A stretch of 64,000 nucleotides of DNA from Arachnopeziza araneosa. Its lineage: Eukaryota; Ascomycota; Leotiomycetes; Helotiales; Arachnopezizaceae. The translations under genes and the position numbers were made by a program. How positions within the stretch are numbered: the first letter of the stretch is position 1; every line of letters starts with the position of its first letter. Of this stretch, positions 56,534-64,000 are shown in pieces. The DNA is taken from NCBI GenBank assembly GCA_003988855.1, contig QYAI01000025.1, positions 62,001 to 126,000 of the forward strand, in the 5' to 3' direction. Under the pieces are notes generated by a model. The model worked only from the letters and a program-made list of their open reading frames with translations. It was not told the origin of the DNA and ran no database searches.

Positions 56534-59413
56534 ATGAAGCGGACCCACAGTAAAACTGCGGCGAGTCCTAGTTCACTTGCGCATGAAGAAGGAGCTCTGT
56601 CAGAGCGCCAAAATGATCGATTACGTCTAGGACTTATGAGCCCTCCTCCTGAAGAGCAATTACGGCCAATTAAAGTGAGGAGACATGGATCTAAGATCAT
56701 GTCGGTTCTGCGGTCTTTGAGGAACAGTGGCAGGTTCACCCGGAAGCTCCATCTCTGTCGAATAGACTAACGGTTGTTGGTAGTATCGAATGCATCTGCC
56801 ACTGATCAAGCACCTTGTAGCCCTCCAACTAGCCCTGTGGGGATGGGCCGTAGATTTTCAGCTGCACTCCTCAAGCAACAACTTGAGCCTACCGTTGTCC
56901 ATCGAGCAGAGTTCAAGAGCAGACCGAGCGTAATCTCTGTTGATAAAGGCGTCATCCAAATAACACCTGAGAGCTCACTCCTCACCAGTGGCGAATCGAG
57001 TTCCAATAGTGGTAAATCGTCAGTTCCAAGGCCGGGAGACTCCACAGGAAAGACGTCTCTCAATTCGAAGTTCTCCATTAAATCAAAGGTGATATCTCAG
57101 CCATCCCAACAGTCTTCCGAGAATAAGAACATGGTCTCTAATTATACTTCTGGCGAGACGAGCTCGAACGAAAGCTCACTTGCACCAATCGCTGAAGTTG
57201 ATAATGTGGATGACGATGATTTACCTATTCCAGAGCCAGTCCCCAGTTGGTAATCCAAATTCTCAAAATGGTCATTTACTGAGATTCAAAAGCCTTTATC
57301 ACTGTTGAGAAAGCAGCGTCTGCTAAGGTGTTTTTGGAGTGCCACTACAATGAATTGACATCGAATGAATCAACGCCAAGGTCCTTGAGACGACATCAGC
57401 TTGAAGAACTTCTCTATTATGATTCCACCCTTTCATCGATGGAAAGAGAAGACATGCGCTCGGTTTTGACAAAATACGAGAGCAACCACCTCCGCGAGAC
57501 CAGAATTATGAAAGGCCGTGCCTTACATGCAACAGGCTGCAAAGATATTACTGCTTCTAAGTACGATATTGTAAAAGTTCTCGGGAAAGGAAGCTTTGGT
57601 GTTGTGCGGCTAGTCAGAGAAAAAGTAGAAAGAGGGTATGGGCTGAATAGTTGCCTCACTTTAATTGTTCTTGGCTAACCATTAAAAGGATCTCCTCAGA
57701 ACCTCGAAAGAGGAAGGAGATATATGCCATGAAAGTCATCAGGAAGTCGGACATGCTAAGAAATAGCCAAGAAGGCCATCTCAGAGCTGAGCGAGACTTC
57801 CTCGTTGCTGCGGAGAGCTCACAATGGTAGCAGGACCCTCATTTTCGAATCATAGAATGCAGCTAACTCATTCAGGGTGGTACCTCTGATTGCAAGTTTT
57901 CAAGACTTCAATAACTTGTACCTCGTCATGGATTATATGCCTGGTGGCGACTTTCTTGGCTTGTTAATCCGTGACAATGTTCTTTCTGAGCCAGTAACAA
58001 AGTGGTATATTGCGGAGATGATCCTTTGCATAGAGGAAGCACACGCACTGAAGTGGATTCATCGAGATATTAAGCCTGATAATTTTCTCATATCTGCGTC
58101 TGGACATTTGAAAATATCAGACTTTGGTCTGGCTTTCGACGGTCATTGGTCTCATGACCAAGCATACTTTAACAATCATCGATATTCGTTGCTCACTAAA
58201 CTTGGAATTAACGTGGATGGCGATTCGATCGACAAGAAAGAAGGTAAGACTGTTGCGGCCGCAATGAAATTTGCGCACGTCATGATGGGTGGAAAGGATC
58301 GTCACGAAAGAAGTTTGTCTAGTAGTAACGAGAAGGAAGGTATTCTTAACTGGCGAAATCGACATAGCAATCGAGCTTTTGCACGGTCTGTGGTGGGCAC
58401 TAGTCAGTACATGGCCCCAGAAGTCATACGTGGAGAGTTATACGACGCTCGCTGCGATTGGTGGAGTGTGGCCGTTATTCTCTATGAAGTATTCACTTTA
58501 TATACCCTAAGTAATGTCGAAACTAAGCTTTATCTAGTGCCTGTACGGACATACTCCTTTTCTTGCTGAAGAAGGAGGGAGGCAGCAAACGAAGATGAAC
58601 ATCCTTGTAAGTTATACTAAATCTTCGAGCATTTCCTTGCTAACCTGTGAATAGAATCACAAATCGACCTTCATGTTTCCACACAAGCCAGTCGTTAGTA
58701 GGAGATGCCAAGACCTCATTAAACTTATGATACAAGAGAAGGACAGCCGTCTCTGCTCAAAAGCCTACAAGGAAAGGGAATTGCCATCAGGATCGCAAAA
58801 TGTCGACTTCACCGGTCGTTACGTATACCCAAATGATGCGGAAGACATCAAGGCACACAAATGGTTTAAAGACATTCAATGGGACCGCCTTCACTTGATG
58901 GTACCACCGTTCGTTCCGAATATCAAATCAATGGATGATACCCACTACTTCGACGAAGAAGAAGCTATCTCGGATTTTTCTGATTCTATATCTGGACCTC
59001 CACCAACACCTGAGGATATTGCTGATGCTCTGAAGCCTTTTAATCGGGAAATTCAGATTCTCGCCAGGAGCTACATCGAAAGGCCGCATGACTCTGTCAG
59101 ATTGAGAAAGGTGGAAAAAGAAATCGATCAATTCGCAATGTGTGAAGAGCAGAAGAATTATCTGAAAGCTTTCGTTAAACATTACGGACGAAAAGAGAAG
59201 AAGCGACCGAGGGATAGATTGCTAAGAGACAAGACCACGGCACCCAAAGTCTTGGAGCTAAGAAAGAAAAGCGCGTTTCTGGGATACACCTATCGTAGAT
59301 TCAAAACCTCTAAAGAGATTGCCAAAATGAGCTCGTTAAGTAGAGCGGGAGGTTTTGCCGCTGGAAGCACAAGGAAGACTGTGTGGCGTAGAGCAAGACT
59401 CAGCATTCATTGA
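56534..59413 (+). CDS. NDR-type AGC serine/threonine kinase
   Basis: Seven exons (56534-56726, 56784-57245, 57293-57635, 57689-57826, 57876-58488, 58538-58606, 58655-59413) give about 858 residues. The first 215 residues are Ser-rich. An N-terminal regulatory helix region (about 220-300, SLRRHQLEEL, NHLRETRIMK) resembles the MOB-binding segment of NDR kinases. The kinase domain has GKGSFG near 314, the VAIK-type Lys in YAMKVIRK, HRDIKPDNFLI near 438, DFG near 460 and APE near 560. The 100 residues between DFG and APE contain a long insert, an NDR trait enlarged here. The C-terminal tail is Arg/Lys-rich and shows no clear hydrophobic motif. It is close to the NDR-unclassified group that includes S. 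pombe Ppk35, by recognition. The first donor (GTGGCA) is weak and is chosen because only it keeps frame; the exon 3 acceptor has an in-frame alternative. Confidence 0.82.
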
Positions 59414-60126
59414 GGGAGGGAAACTGGAAACTGCAAGTACGAATCATGCTCGGTTGGTGTACTGTTTGATTTGATGAGGTTGATTCCGAGAGAGTAGAGT
59501 GTCACTTGGAAGTGAACAACTCGGACACGAAATACAGCTCCACAAACTTTTCTGGTAGAAATAAAGATTTAATTTTCCCCTGACAAGTCGGCGAACATGC
59601 CTTTAAAACAACTTGTTAAGATACCTACAACAGTTTCGAAGGAGTCTGTCCGTGGTGAGCATAGCTGGCATCCCTGACAATTACTGAAATTATCTAACCA
59701 GTAAAATCAACTTGTTCTAAGCACGCTTTTATCTCATTGAAATTTTTGACTCTGGTATAAGGGGCGTATTTGCCTTGAATGCTGGGCAAGGAGCGTGTTG
59801 AGAGGAATATTTCTCTGATTGAGGAGAGAATAAAGTTAATGAAGTTTGAATTTTACTTCAGTAAAACTTCCAATACAGTGTTCACTTTCTTGCAATTCAA
59901 TATAGTCAGGTATGGAGGGAAAACATGACACCTTCATGGGCAGCAACGGCTAAGATGGCTCATAAGAAGACTTCTGTCCGTATACTTACCTGTTCGGGAG
60001 ACATAGAGAGGCTCACAATCCGGGTGGCCAGGCCGGATTCGTAATAAAATGCCTGAATACTATACGTGAGATGTGTGAAATAAGAGGAATGGATCTTTTG
60101 AAACATTGTCAAGGTCAGTCATTAGT
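59414..60126. other. Convergent intergenic stretch
   Basis: The 3' ends of the kinase gene and the GNAT gene meet here. No gene is seen. Confidence 0.5.
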
Positions 60127-60981
60127 CTAAGCGTCCGAAGACGTCACCTTTTCCATGATTACGGCCTTCCTATTCAGATACTTCTCGGGATTACTCGCTC
60201 CACCATCGCTTGGGATTAGGTCTGCCTCACCGTTGCTTTTGTAGGCCTCAGCGAGCGTGCCCCTTCCAGCATCGACAAACCCAAGCCCATAGTAAAGAGC
60301 CTTGACCACACTATTCCAGAGCACGTCAGCACGTTCGAACTCCATGTGCTTCATGGTTACCATGAATGAATAACTAGCTTTAGCTATCCTTGATATGCAT
60401 CACTCGAGGACCTTTTTTTCTTGCAAGGAATGGATGCATGGAACAATATAATAAAGGGGTTCGTACACGTTATTAGGATGCACCATGATTCTCATCCTGA
60501 CAGCCCTCCCGTTTCCTGTCTGCTGCACCGCGAAATCGATGGCCCCTTCAATGAGCATCTTTGCAATACCCTTTCTCCGGTGCAGAGAACTGTTGTAAAC
60601 AGACGTCATGTGCCACCTTGTCTCAAGATCATCAGCTGGTAGGGTCGGCCCACCACTCTCCGGCAGCTCATAATCCTCTCTTGACTGTGGACCCAGGATC
60701 GTGGCAGTCCCGATCCAGTCCCCAGCATCGATCGTCTGGTGTTCGGGGAGAACGTCTCCCGCGTAAGCCACGGCGATGAAGAAGTGCACGCCCCGGCGCT
60801 CGAGCCGCTCCATCCATTTTGCAAAGGAGAATGTTGATTCTGCTGCAAAGGTACTACTGAATGCGAGAGGAGCGGTTGTGAGGGCCGAGAGGCGGAGAGC
60901 GGCGAATTTGCCCGCGAGGAATGGGAGGAGGGTTTTGTCCGAGGTTGGGAAGTGGTGGATTTTGTACGTGTATGATGTCAT
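60127..60981 (-). CDS. GNAT family N-acetyltransferase
   Basis: Two exons, 60981-60467 and 60310-60127, give about 232 residues. The intron runs from GTACGA to AATAG, with GTGCTGAC as a branch candidate. The fold shows WIGTATILG (strand 4), then HMTSVYNSSLHRRKGIAKMLIEGAIDFA, where RRKGIA is the acetyl-CoA pyrophosphate loop. MRIMVHPNN and ALYYGLGF form the last strand and helix. A stretch of about 45 residues after the last helix is poorly conserved. The substrate may be a small molecule or a protein; nothing in the sequence or neighbourhood decides. Confidence 0.82.
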
Positions 60982-62081
60982 TTTGAATTGTTTGTATGAT
61001 GGGTGAAGTAAGAGACGGGGGCCATGTTGTTGTATTTATGTCTTCTAGAGTGCTCGGTGGGAGATTACTGATCAGGCTGTCGAATGCTGAGCCATTTCCA
61101 GACACGCTAACTGCAGAATTGATAAGAAATAGTAAGCATGGGCTTGTTTTCATGCATCTACATGGGATACTGGGCCAGCTTATCTTGCTAGAATGTACAT
61201 TGTACGCCTCTCCCGCTAAAGGAGAAGATGCGGTGCATCGTCGTGCATCAGCTTCAGTCGAAAACGTATATGGATCTAGGTGGGTAACTCACTTGTCCTG
61301 CCATAGTGCAAGCATCTGTCACACGCTGACTGCTAGGACGTCAGAAAGATGTTGAGTCATACCTGCCTATGCATAGCGTCGTGAAGAAATTCCCAAATCA
61401 GGGGCTTGGTAGAAGCGAGGCTTAAGCGGTTCATCAATAAGTAATCAAATATGGCCGTCATCACGTGCAGTGGTGAGACGTGCTTCGCTGCCCAATGAAG
61501 TCGAAAAAGAAAAGTGAGAGAGGCGTAGCTTTGCCTTCTTAGAGATTTCGATCTATATATTGTAGGTGAGTTGTTCAAGGACACAAGATATGCTGCGTGC
61601 CACGAGTGAGTTCACCCCTCGTACTTCGTAATTGTTATGATTCGTGTGATTTAAGCGAGTTTTGTGGAGGCCAGTAAAACACATATCAAAACTTCGAGAA
61701 GATTAGTTGGTTTTTGGGCTATTTAGATTGAACTCCATGGTATTAATCCAGCCAACTTCGAGCTGGTACCTCCCTAGTATTTCACAAAAGAAGAGCCTCA
61801 TTTCAGAGGTATGAATATCAACCGCGTATCCCCGACGTAGCATAACGTCCACAAATGCAACCATTCCTTTTCTTCCCAGGGTACTTGCCTCCTGATGCGC
61901 CAGAAATCGACTCCAACTAAAATCATTACATCAATCTTCCTCGAGAAGTATGAATCGCGCTCCATAACGCCATTCCAACCCATTTCGCCAAATAATGATA
62001 TATGTACATCCATCATCGAAGCGTTAAACTCGACGACGATTGTTTTATTTTCTACTTTTGTTCTCGCTCGTCATCTATGAA
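60982..62081. other. Intergenic stretch, 1.1 kb
   Basis: This includes the promoter of the GNAT gene and the 3' end of the NIF1-like gene. Frames here are short and unconvincing. Confidence 0.5.
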
Positions 62082-64000
62082 TCAAGTCGAGCTCTTGGAC
62101 CTGCTGAAGAAATGCCTCGAGCGTGATTTATCCCGCGGTTTCTTCTCCTCTTTGTCCTTGTGGCTGTTCCGCGTATCGGTTGATATACGTCCCCGTCTCT
62201 GGGTGTCCGAAGATTTCTTGCTCTTATTGTCTTCTAACCCATCATTGTATTTAGATTTATAAATCCTGAGGTTGGAATTAGTTTGGTAATAAGAAAGGGA
62301 AAGGAGAACAAACCAGCTGTTGCCTATCATGGAGATCCCTTTCGCTTCGGCTAGGCGGTAGAATTGAGCACTCTTCTTTAGGTCTTTCTTGCATCCTACG
62401 CCCTGCGCGTAGCAGAAGCCCGCTTCGGCAAGTGCATCAGCATCTCCCCACGAGCCTGCGATCTCGAAACACCTTAAGGCCAAAACCTTGTCTTGTTCAA
62501 TTCCCCAGCCGTTCATATGGCTGACTCCTAGCTCGTAAACGCTCAATGCAAAATGTGCTTTTCTTGCCTTGAGTTCAACTATATCAACGGCCTTCCCTTC
62601 CTTCATCAGACCTTCATCATCTGCTACTTCTGCACTAACGGCGTCCGCAGCTTTCCGGAGCCAGCGTACTCCCTCGGCCTGGCTTGCTCGCATCCCCCAG
62701 CCGTGTCTACACGCGAGAGCATAAAGAAGCATCCCGGTGGGGTGGTCCATCCGTGCTGCTAAGCGAAGATGATAAGTTGACTTGCTTAGGGCGCCAGCTT
62801 CATGGTACTCGATAGCCTTGTTGACATGCTCGTCTGCTGACCAGTCTGCTGATGGGGCGCTAGAAGTTTGAGACCTTGCTTTGATAGTCGCCGAAGAAGC
62901 AACAGATGGTGAAGACGGTCGCGCTGTCGACAAGCTATGCTCATACGAGGGTCTACCAGGATCGAGGGATGGTCGGCCTGGATCAAGGGATGGTCTACCT
63001 GGATCAAGAGATGGTCTACCTGGATCGAGAGATGGCCTACCTGGATCAAGGGAAGGTCTGCCTGGGTCCAGAGATGGACGAAAGGATACTGGATCGGTCT
63101 GGATGGAGGAAGTCGAGGGTCTAGATGGAGGTGAAGGAGGTGCGTCACCATGGATAGTTTGAACATTGCTGAAAGGAATGGCAGTTTCCCACGAAAATTG
63201 AGCCTGTGGAAGCCCTTCTTGAAATATAGCTGAATTCCTTTGTAGCATTTTGCCTCGAGGTAGTGAGAATTTCGAATAGGTATAGGTGGGCGCTGCTGGT
63301 GCATCGCTGATGGTGTCCGGGAATCCTTCACTGTGCATGCTGACCGGTGTATGTGCCGTGTCATCTGCAAGTATGAAAGAAGGTTGACTGTCTCCAGACG
63401 CTTGCCGCATTGGTACCTCCACGGAGTGTCCAGTCACACTGGCTCTACTGAGGGGTCTCGAGAAATTGAAAGAAGGCCGTGGTAGTCTTGTACCGCCAAG
63501 TGATACTTCTGAGCTAATCGACGAAGACCTTCCCATGGAATACATCCCTGGAGAGATAGGAGTTGATGAAAAACTACTGCCGATCGATAGCTTCCTGCTG
63601 GGTGACATGCCTGTCCTGCTTGCGGCATTGATGTAGTCGTCGTCTGAACTATCATTAGACATTGACCTGGGACTAGGAGATCTTTGTGCAAATGGGGAGC
63701 GAGGAGGTGCCAAAGTTCTCGAGTCAAACCCAACTCCGAGAGCACTATCATTCCCATTCCGCGAAAATTGAGCGCGTTGGTGCATGCCTTCAATGCTAAC
63801 TCGAGGCTGTACATTGCGGGGTGACGGTTCCCCTTTGGAGGGTCTAGGCTCTAAGGAAGAAGGTGACTGTTCTCGTCTCGCCCCAAAATATCCTCCATCC
63901 TGACCTGGACTTGGCGGCCGTCTGCCACGATTCTCCTCGAGGGTATTGATGTGATGCGACGGTAGAGGAGGTACGATGTCTTGGGATTCGCTCGGTCCAC
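62082..64000 (-). CDS. Sel1-repeat protein, NIF1/DSF2-like, 5' end outside the window
   Basis: The minus-strand frame stays open to the right edge, so the start lies beyond 64000; at least 622 residues are seen. An intron at 62313-62266 is inferred. The N-terminal visible part is Ser/Pro-rich and contains six copies of a seven-residue RPSLDPG unit. The C-terminal part has three to four Sel1/TPR-like repeats: YHLRLAARMDHPTGMLLYAL, GVRWLRKAAD, ELGVSHMNGWGIEQD and CYAQGVGCKKDLKKSAQFY. The end is Lys/Arg/Ser-rich. The arrangement matches S. pombe Nif1, which inhibits the kinase Cdr1/Nim1 and so slows entry into mitosis, and S. cerevisiae Dsf2. Ser/Pro-rich tracts suggest many phosphorylation sites. 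The right edge truncates the gene; it is not a pseudogene. Confidence 0.8.
   Translation of the reverse strand, partial: GPSESQDIVPPLPSHHINTLEENRGRRPPSPGQDGGYFGARREQSPSSLEPRPSKGEPSPRNVQPRVSIEGMHQRAQFSRNGNDSALGVGFDSRTLAPPRSPFAQRSPSPRSMSNDSSDDDYINAASRTGMSPSRKLSIGSSFSSTPISPGMYSMGRSSSISSEVSLGGTRLPRPSFNFSRPLSRASVTGHSVEVPMRQASGDSQPSFILADDTAHTPVSMHSEGFPDTISDAPAAPTYTYSKFSLPRGKMLQRNSAIFQEGLPQAQFSWETAIPFSNVQTIHGDAPPSPPSRPSTSSIQTDPVSFRPSLDPGRPSLDPGRPSLDPGRPSLDPGRPSLDPGRPSLDPGRPSYEHSLSTARPSSPSVASSATIKARSQTSSAPSADWSADEHVNKAIEYHEAGALSKSTYHLRLAARMDHPTGMLLYALACRHGWGMRASQAEGVRWLRKAADAVSAEVADDEGLMKEGKAVDIVELKARKAHFALSVYELGVSHMNGWGIEQDKVLALRCFEIAGSWGDADALAEAGFCYAQGVGCKKDLKKSAQFYRLAEAKGISMIGNSWFVLLSLSYYQTNSNLRIYKSKYNDGLEDNKSKKSSDTQRRGRISTDTRNSHKDKEEKKPRDKSRSRHFFSRSKSST
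62266..62313 (-). other. Stop-free 48-nt intron in the NIF1-like gene
   Basis: The segment begins GTTTGT and ends CCTCAG on the minus strand, with AACTAAT as branch candidate. Removing it joins GNSW to IYKSKY, which fits family members I recall. Keeping it adds 16 hydrophobic codons without a stop. Confidence 0.6.
62950..63075. repeat. 21-bp minisatellite inside the NIF1-like gene
   Basis: Six adjacent 21-bp units encode copies of RPSLDPG on the minus strand. The units differ by one to four bases each, mostly silently, and the unit length keeps the reading frame. Confidence 0.9.

Noticed and set aside
63786..64000. Start of the NIF1-like gene at 63785
   Set aside because: The frame is open all the way to the edge, so the Met there need not be the start.
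1..64000. tRNA, rRNA, CRISPR or transposon genes
   Set aside because: Reading both strands I found no tRNA box pairs, rRNA blocks, regularly spaced direct repeats, transposase or reverse-transcriptase motifs. A tRNAscan-type search could still find a tRNA I missed.

Overview
The window is nuclear DNA of a filamentous ascomycete. The evidence is short introns (about 45-170 nt) with GT...AG ends and CTRAC-like branch sites, many exons joined only by splicing, and a gene set typical of Pezizomycotina: SWR1, REV1, a tricalbin, a TRP/flavin-carrier membrane protein, a Zn(II)2Cys6 regulator, a WSC protein and a fungal FPR4-type FKBP. Protein flavour suggests a leotiomycete, but that is an impression and not a test. 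I saw no rRNA, tRNA, CRISPR, plasmid or viral element.

Layout, left to right. 0.5-8.8 kb: a TRP/ML-domain membrane protein and a large PH-like fungal protein, both on the minus strand. 10.8-15.6 kb: a five-C2 tricalbin (+), tail to tail with a FYVE+RING ubiquitin ligase (-, 16.6-18.6 kb). 20.5-23.1 kb: a War1-like zinc-cluster regulator (+). 23.9-25.7 kb: an FMP42-like MFS carrier (+), tail to tail with a single-domain FolB-like protein (-). 27.2-29.2 kb: a small F-box protein (+) against a four-exon wax-synthase-type MBOAT acyltransferase (-). 32.0-35.7 kb: REV1 (+) against a WSC protein (-, 36.0-36.6 kb). 40.3-44.3 kb: a SCOC/Slo1 short coiled-coil protein (+), a six-exon conserved fungal protein (-) and the complex I subunit NDUFB8 (-). 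44.9-49.9 kb: SWR1 (+), divergent from NDUFB8. 50.9-55.8 kb: a Ser/Thr-rich secreted protein (-), a DJ-1/PfpI protein (+) and an FPR4-like FKBP (+). 56.5-59.4 kb: an NDR-type AGC kinase (+). 60.1-61.0 kb: a GNAT acetyltransferase (-). 62.1-64.0 kb: a NIF1/DSF2-like Sel1-repeat protein (-) that runs off the right edge.

The genes do not form one pathway. Several themes recur: lipid and membrane-contact biology (tricalbin, FYVE-RING, PH-like protein, TRP carrier, MBOAT), chromatin and genome maintenance (SWR1, FPR4-like, REV1), and cell growth control (NDR kinase, NIF1-like). I reassembled the intron-containing genes by eye so that the frame is kept across each junction. That process recovered exons too short to stand out alone: a 16-nt first coding exon in the FKBP gene, a 28-nt exon in the FYVE gene, and 24-nt and 30-nt exons in NDUFB8. 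The two emptiest stretches are 29.2-32.0 kb and 36.6-40.3 kb. I found no convincing undescribed multi-gene system. The most interesting items are single-gene oddities: stop-free introns of length 3n, a FolB protein with a large internal insert, a kinase with an enlarged activation segment, and a FYVE protein with a ZNRF-type RING.
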